Below the pieces are notes generated by a model. That model was given only the letters and a program-made list of their open reading frames with translations. It did not search any database and was not told the origin of the DNA. A program made the translations under genes and the position numbers. From the NCBI RefSeq assembly GCF_047663525.1, contig NC_092597.1, forward strand, positions 24,762,501 through 24,826,500: a DNA stretch of 64,000 nucleotides. Direction: 5' to 3'. The DNA is from Anas platyrhynchos. Taxonomy: Eukaryota > Chordata > Aves > Anseriformes > Anatidae. Below are positions 47,601-63,815 of the stretch, piece by piece. Positions within the stretch are counted from its first letter, which is position 1. The number at the start of each line of letters is the position of its first letter.

Positions 47601-50217
47601 ATATTTTTCAGCTTAAAATTTTTATGGGTGTTTAAAGCAGCTTTATGGGAAAACCACACACAGAAAAAAAAGAAAAGATGAAAGACTGATTTCTCCTTTA
47701 TCAAACTTGACTGAAAGCTTCTTTTAAAAGACAAAGAAAATAAACTCGGAGCTCTTCTCACAAATACTCAAGACCTACCAATTAGCCATTTGCCGCCTGC
47801 CGCAGAGCCCTGACACCCCGACACGCACAGGGGATGGGGTTTTGGCCGCCGCCAGCCCCAGCAGTGCAGTGCCCACCACCCCAGCACCTGCAGGAGGGGT
47901 AACGAGGAGGGCTTGGGGCTCCTCAGCTGCCCAGGGGCTGTGAGCTCACAGAGCCTCTGCTCCCCCTGCTCCCCTTGTAGTGTCGGGGAGGCCCCGGGCA
48001 GGCCGTGTATGTTTGCTGGTGGGATTTACACGGGCTGCCCAGGGCTGCTCCCCGTAGCGCTGGGGGCGTTTCGGATCCCCCGAGCTGCCACCGAGCCCTG
48101 GTGCCAGAGCTGCATGGGAGTGCCCATGGTGCTGGAACAGCTCAGGAGAGGTCAGGGGAAACCAAGGAGGTTAAAGCAGAGAAAGGAAAGCAAAAGTGTA
48201 CAGCAGCAAATGACTCAGCCTGGTGCAGCTCCTGAAAGAGCTGGAACCCAGCAAGAAGTGTACCAGAGGCAAGGAAGGGGCCGTGGTGCCAAGCGCTGCA
48301 GGAGGAGAACCTGTAAGGGGCTGCAGGTAAGAGCCAGGTGCTTGAGTGATTAAACACAAAGGAACGGGGGTAAATAGAAGTTAGATGACATAAGGAAGTG
48401 GCAGCTCTCTAAAAACAGTTTTAATCACCTAAGGAGCAGGCGGTCGGTAAGAAATGGCAAGGCTCCGAGGAGGCTGATGGGCAGGGGCTGGGGCGAGAGG
48501 AGCAGCGAAATGCGGGGGGCAGCTGGATTCCTCCAGCCCGTGCTGACACTGGGGGAGAGCAGATCACACCCAGACAGAGCCTCCAGGAGAGGGAGGAGAG
48601 CAGGAAAGAAAATGTCAGAAAACCCAGAGGAACAGGAGCAGGAACTGCTGCCGGCCCCAGGTGCGTCCTTCCCCAATCTGCCATGGGAAAGAAGAAGCGT
48701 GACCGTCGGCGGAGGCAGGGACGGGAGGGAAGAGGGGAACACCAGCACTTGTGGTTTTCAGAGGAGACATTCACAAGTGCATTTGTGTAACTTCGGGTGT
48801 GGGAAAAGTACAGGCGGGCGAGTGCCTCAATGAGCAAATGAGCTGGAGAGCACGTAAACCCGAACTTGGGGCTTTGATGCAAGCCCAGGCGAGCATTTGG
48901 TTCCCAGCTCGGCATGCGGGCAGGAGCTGCTGCAGCTGGGCCAGGGCCGGGCCTGCCGGTGCCTCCGCGGGAGGGACTCAGAGACCGGAGCCGGGGCTGC
49001 GGAGAAGTTGCTCTCGTGCTGCTACTGGGATCGATATTCAGGCACATTTAATCCATTTCCTGTTTTTCTGAGCTGGGGGAAGTGGGACAGGCGGATGATC
49101 CGAACTCAAGAAGCAGTCATCAGGAACGGGGTTAGGGAAGTCAGCACGGAGAAGTGCAGAGGGGGCGGGTGGTAACGCGGTCACCGCTCCCATCGGGAGG
49201 ACCTGCACCCCCGGCACAGGCAGCCCCCACGGGCAGGGGACAAGCTGGTCCCGCTGGCGAGCTCCTACCCGCCCGTTAGGGGTGGCACCGAAGCGCAGGG
49301 CCCTGTGCAGGGCTCACCTTTTGCACCAAACGGTGGGGTTAAATCACCCTGCACCAGCCTGGTGGCACTGGGTCGGCACTGGGACTTGTGCCGGCACCGT
49401 GAGGCAAGCACCATCCCCGGCCCTGCTGCCTGCTCATCTCCCCGGCCACGAGCAGCTCCTGCCTGCCCAGCTGCTGCTGTGCTGGCGCAGCCGGGAGGGA
49501 CAACCAAGTTCTGCTGATTTTCCTTCCCCTGCCTTCAGTGCAGCTGTGCAGCGGGGGCCGAGCAGCGCGCTGCGGGACGGGGCCCTGGGGGCCGGGGCTG
49601 GCAGCAGCTCCCTGGGGAGGAGAGGGTCCGGCTGTGCCCACAGGGAGCATCCGAGCATCCCTGGAAGGGGCTGGGAATGCCTGGCCCAGCCTTGCCAGGC
49701 TGTCGGGAGGCAGCGCGAACAGCCCGCTCTGCAAGGCCTTCGAGAAGGCTGAAGAGGGAAGTGAGAGCAAGGAAGTGAAACAAAAGCATTTGTCTGATCC
49801 CCCACTTCCCTCTCGGCGCGCTGTTTGTGCAGCTGCCTCAGCAGCTCTGCTGACTGGTGTGGCCTTGCTCTCCTTTGAATAGCAAAGCTCGGTCTTATGC
49901 ACAAGGGCTTGAACGTTTGACAGAGCAAACGCAAAGGTTTGTGTACCGCACACACAGCTTGTGCTTTTGCCCTGGAACCCCGGAGGAGCGGCGCTCGTCC
50001 CCTGTCTCGGAGTGCTGCAGATAGGAATCTGTGATTTACTTTATTCTGAAGGCCTCTGTCTTAGGGCTGTTGTTTTGTTTTTTCCTGGTTTTGGTTTTGC
50101 TATTTAAACACACGAGTGCTGGTCTCAGGAGCACGTGCGTGTGCGTCAGCCGCTCAGCCTCTGCCTCGTGGTGCTGTACTCGGAGGCAGAGCTGTCCCGG
50201 CGGCCGGCGCTGTCCCG

Positions 50218-50260
50218 GCACGGTGCCACACCAGCACGGTGCCACACCAGCACGGTGCCT
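50218..50260. repeat. 16-bp tandem repeat
   Basis: Three copies of CACGGTGCCACACCAG-like units in the ZNF710 intron. Confidence 0.8.
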
Positions 50261-52007
50261 GCACGCCGGCACTGCCGGGGCACCGGGAGGCCCCGGTTTC
50301 TGCCCTGAGCCGAGCGGCATGAGCACAGCACAGCTGCAGAACACGGCCAGAGGAGATGGGTGGCATTCATTGTCCCAAGTGATAAATGGCTGTGGAGAAA
50401 TTGCCCCTTGGAGAAAGCAGGATCCTAAGGGGACTGGAAGAGACGTCCAGTCCATGTGGGAAATAGAAATTGCTGCACTGGCCCCCAAATGAGGAAGAAA
50501 ACAAAAAGAAAAACGGATCAGAACAGCTTTTCCTGCTTTCCGGTCTCCCTGGCTCCTCTTGCCAGCGCTGAGGGAAGGGACCCTGGCTTTCCTGCCCAGA
50601 CCGGGGCCCTGGGGAGCTGCCTCTTGTTTTTAGCTTCCTTACTTGGAGCAGGAATTGCATTAGCAGGTCTCGAAGCCAGCAGCACTGCGCCCATGTTCCT
50701 TCCGGGAAGCTGCTGTCATTCCAAGCCCCGGCTTCGTGCTTCCTGCCGCTGCGCCCTCCGGCCAGCCCAGCCCCACGGCTCGGCAGGGGGCTGCTGAGCA
50801 CGGCGTGACCGGGGAAATTGGAGCAGGGAGCACGGAAGTGAGAATCCCTCCTGTCCGCGCAAAAAGGCAGGGGATGTTTTTGCAGGGGTGAGTTCTGTTG
50901 TGCTGCTCTCTCCGGTAGCTGTGCACCCCACTGAGGCGCTCGCTGTAAGCGAAGCACCCAGCTGAGCTCGGCGGAGGGAGCGTGCGCGTGGGAGACAGGA
51001 GCAGCGGGGTGATGCAGGGTGTGGAGACCACGGCACGTCCACAAAAACTCCACCCACGCTGGAGAGAGGAGGCTCATCCGCGCTGCGCATCCTCCGGAGC
51101 AGCACTGCAGGCTGGCGCTGAGGGGAGCGCAGGAGGTGGCTGCTGTGATTTCCCCCCACCACCACCCCCTGCCCAGCGGCACAGCCGGCTCCCTGCGCTC
51201 CCCCCATGCTGTCTGGTGGGTCGGGGGGCTCCAGGGGCTGGAGAAGCCTTGCCGGTGCTGGGGGCACTGCAGGCAGATGGAGAACGGGGAAGGGGTTGAG
51301 CTCCCAACAGAGCTCCCGCGTGCCCACTGGGGTACTGGGGGGGTTCTGGATAGGGCCGTGGTGTTTGCTTCCCAAGCAGCACTGCCTTGTCCTGCTCAGT
51401 GCTGCAGGGGGGCTCCCACACTCCACGCCATGGGCACTGGCCCAGGGGTGCCTGCTCCCATCCCTGAGCCGAGCAGCGCCCGTGCTGAGCACACGGCGAG
51501 GCTGTGGCCATGGCTGGGCTCAGCGAGGTCTCATCTCTCCCCCAGGCTTCCTCTTCCTGCTCTCCAGCCGGCTGGTTTGCCTCCCCCGTCGCTTCTCCCT
51601 CTCCAGGAGGATGTGTGCTGTGGGTGCAGTGCGGACATGGGAGGATGCACGGAGCGGGCAGCCAGTGCCCAGCCCTGCACCCCAACCAGGCGGCCGGGAC
51701 AGCGGCCGGTCCCTTGCCGCAGCGAGGACGATAACCTGGCAGTGGGGCTTCTCCGCTCCGGGAAGGGGGGCGGTTGGTTAGCCCACAGCTGCCGCTTTCA
51801 AGTCTTGCAGGTGCTCCAGGGACTGCGACATAATCTGTTTTAGAGTTTATTCCTGTTTTACTTCCCCCATAGGATTCCTCTTTGTTGTAGCTGCAGAAGT
51901 AATTATATTTAGGACGTTCTCCACTGCAGGAGGAAGCCGTGGCCTCCTCTGCTTCACTCGGGGGCAGCTCCCCCAGCACTGCCCTGCCCGGCTGTACCAG
52001 GCACCAA

Positions 52008-52055
52008 GGGCTGCTCCAGGGGGGCTGCTCCGGGGGGGCTGCTCCGGGGGGGCTG
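52008..52055. repeat. 15-bp tandem repeat
   Basis: Three to four GGGGCTGCTCCGGGG-type units in a GC-rich stretch of the ZNF710 intron. Confidence 0.8.
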
Positions 52056-54304
52056 CTCCAGGTGATGCCAGCCCGGGGACAATGCACAGCTCCCCCCAGC
52101 TCTGCTGGGGACACCGGAGCTGCAGCGGCAGCGTGGCCATGCCCAGCTCTCTCCAAGGCCAGGCATGGGGAGCAGGGCTCGAGTGGGCTGCGTGCACGGG
52201 CACCTCTCAGGGCTTGTTTCAGTCTTCACAAACCAGAGTGCCCGGGATGCCCCCACGCTAGCGCAGGATGCCCCAAGCAAAGCGCGTTTGGCAGCTGGCA
52301 CTTCTGCTTTCCCCGCCCGCTGGCGGGCTGCTCCTGTTCCCAGACCTGCCTCTTTAAGCGTCTCTCCCACTTCTCTCTCCCACTTTCTCTTTTGCTTTGT
52401 CTGAGATCCTCCCTTGCTGCTTCCCAGCCGCGGCTTCTCCCAGCCAGCAGTGCCAGCAGACAGAGCTCTGGGGTCTGAGCGTCCCGCAGGTGATGCCCCG
52501 CGCTCCTCCCCTGCCACCGCTCCCCAGTGCTTCGCTGTCCCAGCTCCCCGGGTGGTTCCGAACCCCCTCCTGGCTGCCTCCTTAAATCCTGAGCTCGAGC
52601 AGGTGCTGACCGCTGCTGGGTGCAGGTTGCTCCTGGTTTTCACCGGGAAGTGCGCACGGTAAGGAGCGGGGGCTCCCCGAGAGGCTCTCTTCCCCCTCCG
52701 GGGTGGCTCAGCCCTGGCTGCTGCGGGTCCCCTGGGACCAGCCGGGCACGGGGCCACGTGGGGCCATGGGTCTGTCTGTGTGGGGCCAGGGCTGCACCCC
52801 GCAGGCTCTGGGGCTGGGCCAAGTGGTGGCAGTGCTGCGTGGACCGGGGCTCGCGTGGCCCCACAGCCCCACAGTTGGTGGCTGTGTGACCTTTCCAGTC
52901 TGGGTGTCCCGAACTGGCCGGTGCCATGCGTGGCACCAGTGCGAACGTCACCGTCTGCCTGTCCTTCCCCTCACTCGTCACCAGAATGGTGCCATGGAGC
53001 AAGCAGGAGAATTGAAACCGCTCCTTCGCGTGCTGACCCTGCCCTGGGGCTGCACGCCGGGTGCAGAGGACAGGCTGCTGCCTGCAGCCCCGTCCGCACC
53101 GTTTGGCCCTCGCTCTGTGGCTGTGCGTTATTCCTCTCAAAACGACTTGCTCGGAAGAGCTTGTGCTGCCAACAAACCCGAGCAGGCTGTGCCACCAGCC
53201 AGTCACACCGCGGAGCACTGCTCCCCGTGTACACGAGCAGTGCTTTGTGCCATTTGTAAGCAATTATTTGACTTTCTTCCTGGAAATAGATGGAATTATT
53301 AATAGCTCTAGGAATCCTGCAGGATCCTGTTGCAGGCCCTCCCAGAGGGCAGGGGGGACGGTTCTCTGGGCCCAGGTGCATTCACAGCAATGCCCTGGAG
53401 ATCTGTGATTTTTGCAATGATTTTAACCAGCTCTGTAGCCCTGGCTCTGTGAGGGATCTCATAAATCTGCCCGTACGCAGGCTGTATAGGCCCAGTGCTA
53501 CTGCAGGGGGGAGGAAGGCAGGAAAAATGGAAACATGAAATCTGAGGGAAAGCTGCTGGAGCCTGGCGTGCTTACTGCTGGGGAAAGGCATTAATAGAAA
53601 CGAAAAAAAGGGGTGAGGATGTGCTCGAATGGCAACTAAAGGAGGATGGAAGGGTCTTGGGGTGGTGGGGGCACGGCAGAGCTGGGGCAGCCTGTGCCAG
53701 GCGAGTGCACCACAAGCACCAGCCCCGCGCCAACCTGGAGCCTCCGCCATGCGTTTCACTCGGGCTCGTGGGCCTGGTAATTGTCAGCTCAAAATGTTCC
53801 CAGGGAGGAGGATTTGGGTCCTGTGTCCCCGTGCCCTTTGCTGCTGCATCTTTCCTGCAAAGAACTCAGGAAAGGGGCACCTTTGGCTTTCCCGGCCTGT
53901 CCCTGAAATGCACGGGAAATTCTGCTCTGAGGGGCACAGGGAGCCCAGACCTCAAACCACAGGGTCTGTAACCTAGCCAGCAGGGCCAACGGCGGGTCCT
54001 GGGCTGTGCTTCCCTGCTGCAGCCTGGTCCCCGGCCCCTGCTGCAGGTGTCACACGTGGGACCCCTGGAGCTGCGCAGCCCCACGCGTCCCAGGGCGCAC
54101 AGAGCCCGGGACCAGCTCTGGAAATGTCCGTGTTCAGTCTGGGGGGGGTGTTGGGGATGGTGATCCGCAAACAGGTCTGTCCAATGCTGAAACGAGCCTT
54201 TAGCAGAGCAGCCTGGCTGTCAGGCTGCGCAGGGTGGGAGGGAGCCCCGAGGAAGGCAGCCCCGAGGAAGGCTAACTAACGTCCGTCCCTCTCCTTCCCC
54301 AGCC

Positions 54305-54316
54305 ATGACAGCATAG
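54305..54316 (+). promoter_or_regulatory. ZNF710: Three-codon upstream ORF in the ZNF710 leader
   Basis: Two bases after the splice acceptor, ATG ACA GCA TAG forms a minimal uORF. Its stop is 13 nt before the main ATG at 54330 (context GACATGG). Every transcript using this acceptor would carry it, so it could lower initiation at the main start. Confidence 0.6.
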
Positions 54317-54329
54317 GCAGCGGTGAGAC

Positions 54330-57300
54330 ATGGATCGTTTCACCGAGTGTGGGACCCAGACGGACGCCGTGGTGGTGCTCTCCCTGGCACAGGCGGCGGT
54401 GCTGGGCTTGGTGTCCGACAATGAGCTGCTCGGGGCCACCGTCAGCCCCGCCGGCTTCTTCCCGGGGCTGGGAGGAGAACTGCCTGAGGCGGCGGGAGTG
54501 GAGCCCGAGGAGCCGGAGGGCGATGGGCAGGCAGCAGGGGACGGGCAGGAGGAGGAAGCCCTGGAGGCTGAGTCCTCCTTGGAGAAGCATGCCCGGAGGA
54601 GGAAGCGGCCTCCTGTGAGGCTGGTGCCCAAGGTCAAGCGCGAGAAGGCCGAGGTGGAGGAGGAGGTGGTGTACGAAGTGTCCGTCCCCGGGGAAGACAA
54701 GGGCGAGCTGCAGCACAAGCTCCCGCCCGCCTTCCCGGACCCCAGCCAGGAGAAGACGGTGCAGAGCAGCGCCGTGAAGATGATCGACCTCAGCTCCTTC
54801 AGCAGGAAGCCCCGCCGCCTGCGGCACCTGCGCCGGCACACGCGCCAGTCCTCGGAGAGCTACGAGCCGCACCACGGCGAGCCTGACCCCGCGGGCACGG
54901 CGGAGGGCAGCACCGCCGGCACCCCGCAGACCGAGTGCGCCTTCGAGGGGAGCGCCCCGTCCCCCGGCGAGGCCGAGGCACCTGCGTCCCCCGAGCAGGT
55001 GAAGAGCGAGCAGGGCTTCTCGTGGCAGGAGCCCGGGGAGCTCGAGGGGGACGCGGCGGGCGCCAACAGCGAGCGCAACAAGAAGGCGCAGCTGGACCGG
55101 CTGGACATCAACGTGCAGATCGACGACTCCTACCTGGTGGAGGCGGGGGACCGCCAGAAGCGCTGGCAGTGCCGCATGTGCGAGAAGTCCTACACCTCCA
55201 AGTACAACCTGGTGACCCACATCCTGGGCCACAACGGCATCAAGCCGCACTCCTGCCCGCACTGCAACAAGCTGTTCAAGCAGCCCAGCCACCTGCAGAC
55301 CCACCTGCTGACCCACCAGGGCACGCGGCCGCACAAGTGCGAGGTGTGCAGCAAGGCGTTCACGCAGACCAGCCACCTGAAGCGGCACATGCTGCTGCAC
55401 ACCGACATCAAGCCCTACAGCTGCCGCTTCTGCGGCAGGGGCTTCGCCTACCCCAGCGAGCTGAAGGCGCACGAGGTGAAGCACGAGAGCGGCCGCTGCC
55501 ACGTCTGCGTGGAGTGCGGGCTGGACTTCTCCACGCTCACCCAGCTGAAGCGGCACCTCGCCACGCACCAGGGCCCCACGCTCTACCAGTGCCTGGAGTG
55601 CAGCAAGTCCTTCCACTACCGCAGCCAGCTGCAGAACCACATGCTGAAGCACCAGAACGTCCGGCCCTTCGTCTGCACCGAGTGCGGCATGGAGTTCAGC
55701 CAGATCCACCACCTCAAGCAGCACTCGCTCACACACAAGGTAGGTGCCGGGGCCGGGCGTGCGGCGCATCCAGCGCCCCAGGGCTGCTGCTTTTGCTGTG
55801 CCCCGGGGAGAGGCGTTGGCCCCAGGGATGGGTGCTGGTGGGCTGGGTAGCATTCACTACAGCTCCTTAAATAGGAGAGAAATTGCAGTCATTGTGCAGG
55901 CAGGGTGTCGGGGGATGGCCTGGGGGTTTCCCTCCCCCGGGAAGGGGGCTTTCAAACCTGCAGCAGGGGGCTGTGCTGGGTGCTGGCCAGTGCGCTGAGC
56001 CTGCAGTGGGTCTGACTGAGGGCTCTGCTGTTTCTCAGGGGCTCTTTCACGGGGGAGCGATTGCCCAGCCAGCCAGAGGGCAGAGCCGGGCAGCCAGGTC
56101 TCCTTGTGCCCAGCTCCCCCCACAGCCCACCTCCCGCCTGCTGGGGGCTCGGGCAGGGCTCACCGAGGTGCCGCACCGCAGCGTGGGCTGCAGCGGGGCT
56201 GTGCTCTCCTGGTGGCTCCTTCCTGCCCCTTGGCCCAGCTGCTCTCGGTGTCGCCCCAGCAGCACACAGTGCCGGGTTTTCCAACTGCTGGGAACACTTC
56301 CCCAGGGGGACCGAGAGGTGATGTGTGGGGCGAGGAGGGGGGAGCAGGCTGCCTGCTGCGTGGCAGAGTTGGGGTCCCAGGCAGCGGGAGGGGACGACCC
56401 CAGGCTCTCGGCAGCACCAGCGCTGCTCACAGCACAGGCAGGGAGAAAGAGTCAGGAAATGCTTTGGGAAGGTGCAGGAGGGCTGGTTAGGGAAAACCTC
56501 CCATCGCGGCTGGCTCCAGCCGGCAGTCACTGAAGCTCAGCTCCCATCCCTGTGCCTCAGGAGGCTCTGCTCGGGATCCCCCCGTGTGCCCCGGCCGGCA
56601 GGGCGCAGCCGGAGCTGCCGCAGCAGAGCCCTGCCCGCGCTCACCCCGTGCTGCAACCCCTCCAGGGCGTGAAGGAGTTCAAGTGCGAGGTGTGCGGCCG
56701 GGAGTTCACCCTGCAGGCCAACATGAAGCGCCACATGCTCATCCACACCAGCGTCCGTCCGTACCAGTGCCACATCTGCTTCAAGACGTTTGTGCAGAAG
56801 CAGACGCTCAAGACCCACATGATTGTGCACTCACCGGTGAAGCCGTTCAAATGCAAGGTACGGCGGGGGGGCCGTCCTGGCGCTGCTCCCCGCTCCTGGA
56901 GAGGTGCCAGCCGGGGCTGGGCTGAGCCCGCAGCCAAACGATCGCAGTTTTGTGATGCCTCCCTCTGTTCACACGGGCAAACAGCTCGTCCTGTGCTGCC
57001 TCTGCCCGAGCTGTGCCTCTAGGCAGTGCTACACATGCGGGGTTTCACGAGCGTGGGCTTCACAGAAATACCAGCAGATCGTCCTCGAGGCATCCCATGA
57101 AAGGCAGGGGGAGGGAGGGGGGCAGCCCCATTAGTCTTGGGCATCCGTGGAGTCAGTCGGGGACCCAGGAGCAAGGTCAGGTCTGCAGAGCCCACGTCCC
57201 CGAGGCAGTGCTGCCCGGCAGGGGCAATGCCTGCTGCTCAGCCCTTGCTGGGGGGCGGGGGGCAGCAGGAGAGCCCTCGCTAACCCCAGGAACATTGTTG

Positions 57301-57867
57301 TAGGTTTGTGGGAAGTCCTTTAACCGCATGTACAACCTGCTGGGCCACATGCACCTGCACGCTGGCAGCAAGCCCTTCAAGTGTCCCTACTGCTCCAGCA
57401 AGTTCAACCTGAAGGGCAACCTGAGCCGGCACATGAAGGTCAAGCACGGGGTGATGGACATCAGCCTGGACAGCCAAGGTAGGTGCAGGTGGGGTCGGAG
57501 GCTGTGGCCAGTCGCTGGCCCTGCCCACCGCAGGCTGGGTGCTGCGGTGTCCCTCGGCGTGCTGCGGGAGCCAGGCTGTGCTGCGGCACCTCTGGGGAGC
57601 ACCCGGTGGGTGCTGTGGTGGGGAGGGTGCCGCAGGGCCATGCGTGGAGCACCAGCACTGTGGGGCAGGGCTGACACCATGCGCTGTCCCCTAGACCCCA
57701 TGATGGACCTGGCCGGGGCTGAGCACGCCGAGCTGGACGGCCAGCAGGAGATGGAAGACTTCGAGGAGGAGAACTCTTACGGCTACGGAGGGGTCGGCAA
57801 CCCCCCGGACGAGAGCGCACTGGCGGAGCAGGCCATGAAGGAGATGGCGTACTACAACATGTTGTAG
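54330..57867 (+). CDS. ZNF710: ZNF710, 11-finger C2H2 zinc-finger protein
   Basis: Nuclear C2H2 zinc-finger protein, a presumed transcription regulator. Four coding exons: 54330-55739, 56666-56857, 57304-57478, 57695-57867. They total 1950 nt and 649 residues (human 664), with consistent phases. The N-terminal 270 residues are acidic and low in structure, with a basic patch (KHARRRKRPP) and RKPRRLRHLRRHTRQSS. Fingers begin at C281. Seven lie in the first exon (QCRMC, SCPHC, KCEVC, SCRFC, VCVEC, QCLEC, VCTEC), two in exon 3 (KCEVCGREF, QCHICFKTF), one is split by intron 3 (FKCK|VCGKSF), and the last is KCPYC...HMKVKH. The C-terminus is acidic (MEDFEEENSYGYGG) and ends AYYNML. The exon starts with an acceptor at 54302 and a tiny uORF precedes the ATG. 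Confidence 0.96.
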
Positions 57868-59853
57868 CCAAGCGGGGGGGCGGCCGGCCCGCAGCAGGCT
57901 GGAGGAGGGCGGCCACCAGCCTGCGTGGACCTTGAGTGGTAAGAGGAGCTGCTGCTGCCCGGGGGCTCGGCGCCCAAGCAGACCCGCTGGAGAGGGGCAG
58001 GCTGCAGCCGGGCAGAGACGGGGATGTCCTGCAGGCTGTGCTGGGTGGAGGCTGGAGGTGCTGCAGGGCAGTGGTCGCTGCTTGCCTCAGGCACTTGGAG
58101 CCAGGCGTGCCAAGCCGACGAGGCTCCTGTGCACTTTGAGAGCTGCAGAAGCCTGGGCAAGCTCTTGCCACCAACAGGGGCTGTTCCTACTCGGGGCCCC
58201 GTCTCCCCCCAGCTGCCCTGGAGAAGGAGCTCCCAAGCTGCACACAGCTCCCCTGCCCAGCGCCGTCCTGCCCGTCCTCCTGCCCATCCTCCTGCCCTCC
58301 CACCCGCCCCGCTGCGGGGTGGGAAGCCAGGACCCTGCCCCAATCTTCCCCTTGCCTGGAGCCCAGCACCCAGCGCACTCCGAGCTGCGGGCAGGGGAGG
58401 GCACATCCCAGAAGACGACGAGCATTATTTGTGATTCTACCTCCTGGGTCCTCCCTGCTCGGCTGCACCGCCAGCCCAGCACCCCCCACGCGCCCAGCAG
58501 CGCAGGAGCCCCTCTGCCTGCAGGAAGCCCGGGGGAAGGCGGCTGTGCCGCAGCGCCCGCTCAGCCCCGGCTCCTCGGCAGGGAGAGCCGTTCTGGCATC
58601 AGCTGCGAGCTGGTACGGGCAAAGCTGTGGCAAGCCAAGAGAGGCCACAGGGCACATACAAAACAGAATATTTTCTTACAAACTAATTGCAAAGCTCAGT
58701 GGAAGCAGCAGCTCTGAGTATAGAGCAGCTTTAGCGAGCGATGTATTTAAAGGAAGGCAAACCCTGTTCAACTTGAGCAAATGATGGTATTTTGAAAGTA
58801 ATTTATTTTTTTCAGATGTGCCGCGTGGTTGGATTTATCTTTTCACTGAGTTCAGTTTCCTTCAACCAATGTTCTTTGTAAACCTGTGTAACGTGTGTGA
58901 TCTGTGAAGCTGCGTGCAGCGCAGGCGGCGGAGGGGCGCGGGGCGGGCAGAGCACCCAGGGGGCTCTTGCTGCCCGCGGGAGCCGCCGTGCCCGCCTGCA
59001 CTAATGCACCAAAGCTGCTGTACGCACTGCTGGCGCTCCTCGCCCCTGTGAGCTTCTCCAGACCGGGGCTCAGGAAGGTTTTTGCTCTGGGAACACAGCC
59101 CCGGGATGCTGGTTTGCCTGACGGGCTCCCAGGTGCTGTGGGGGAGAACCGAGCCCAAGGAGTGACGGAGGCAGAAGTGGCACCAGTGGGGACGGGGACG
59201 GGGACCCTGCTGCCCGGGGAGGGAGCAGGCAGGGAACAGCTCGCTCCCAGTGCGGGGCACGGCTCCAGCCAGCCCAGGGAGGCTGCAGCAGCCCTGGGGC
59301 ACGCAGCGATCGCAGCCTCCCCACAGCCACACTTCCCGGAGCAGGGCACGTGCGGGGGGCCAGCAGCTTTCCCTGTGGCCTGGGGGGGTTCCTCCTGCAG
59401 CACCAGCGCAGAGGCGCTGCCATCTGCCTGCCTCCAGGAGCCTGGTGCCACCACCCAGCCCCAGCCCCAGCCTCACCCCCCGGCTGCAGCCCCTCGAGAT
59501 GTGGCACAGGGTGGAGGCGGCAGCGGCCTCCCCCCAGCCCGGAGCCCCCCACGGCGCAGCCCCCTCCCCACGCCCGCCCCTTGCTCCCGGACAGCGCGGC
59601 GCATCCCCCACAAGCTACCTCTGTCCCGTTACCAAAAAGCGCTGGTGCCAGCGGGAGTGGTGCGAGGAGCACCCCCAGGAGCACCCCCAGGAGCACCCCC
59701 AGCCGTGCCGCACGGGGGCTGGTGCCACCCTGCACCCCCCCGGTGCGCCCACCTTGTGCCCGCAGAGTGCTTCACCTGCCCCTTGTGCAAAGCCCTACTG
59801 TGTTTATTTTTGTTGATCTCTTTGGTTTGAAGAGTTGTTTAGCAATAATTCTA

Positions 59854-59859
59854 AATAAA
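59854..59859 (+). terminator. ZNF710: Poly(A) signal of ZNF710
   Basis: AATAAA about 2 kb past the stop codon, in an AT-rich pocket after a GC-rich 3'UTR. The UTR (57868 onwards) contains three 13-bp AGGAGCACCCCC-type units near 59665-59702. Confidence 0.75.
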
Positions 59860-59986
59860 TGAATATTCTTTAGCTGCTGGCTGCCTCCTGCGCCCGGGCA
59901 GGGAGGACGTGGCCGGGCAGCGAGCCCCCCGCGTGCCCGTGCCCCCCCGCGAGCCGTGCCACCACCACGCGCGCCTCGGTGACGTG

Positions 59987-59992
59987 TTTAAT
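59987..59992 (-). terminator. IDH2: Candidate poly(A) signal of IDH2 (ATTAAA)
   Basis: ATTAAA on the minus strand, about 255 nt past the IDH2 stop. It lies about 130 bp from the ZNF710 signal on the other strand, so the two genes end tail-to-tail with almost no spacer. Confidence 0.55.
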
Positions 59993-60246
59993 AGCTGTTT
60001 GGCACCATGAGGTCAGAGGTTACAGAAAGTACAGTACGGTGAAGGGCAGCCCCCCCCCCCACCCCCTTCCTACAAACCCCTGCTAGAAAGGCTTTAAAAA
60101 CACTCGTAGGAAAACTGCTTATAAAAATGATTGAAATGTTCCTGAGCCGTGTCAGTGAGCTAGAGGCGGCGCTGGCTCGCTATCCTGTTAAAAATGAGGT
60201 AAAGGCTGGGCAGCACACGCGGACCCCCGCCCAGGGGGAGCCTCCT

Positions 60247-63815
<3,569 letters not shown>

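Larger units (their letters stand above)
31903..54302 (+). other. ZNF710: Long first intron of ZNF710
   Basis: About 22 kb with no additional gene that I can support on either strand. It holds a TAAT-rich cluster (33050-33095), a CR1 fragment (38975-39220), a LINE-ORF1-like relic (40152-40361), minisatellites (43340-43395, 44520-44680, 50218-50260, 52008-52055), a long pyrimidine tract (44080-44230), and AT-rich blocks at 38270-38720, 46560-46900 and 47540-47760 that look like candidate enhancers. A possible alternative first-exon donor lies at 52659. Confidence 0.5.

Noticed and set aside
54276-55853. A 525-codon minus-strand frame opposite the first ZNF710 coding exon
   Set aside because: It is the antisense shadow of repeated zinc-finger codons, with Leu/Val/His-rich low-complexity sequence and no domain.
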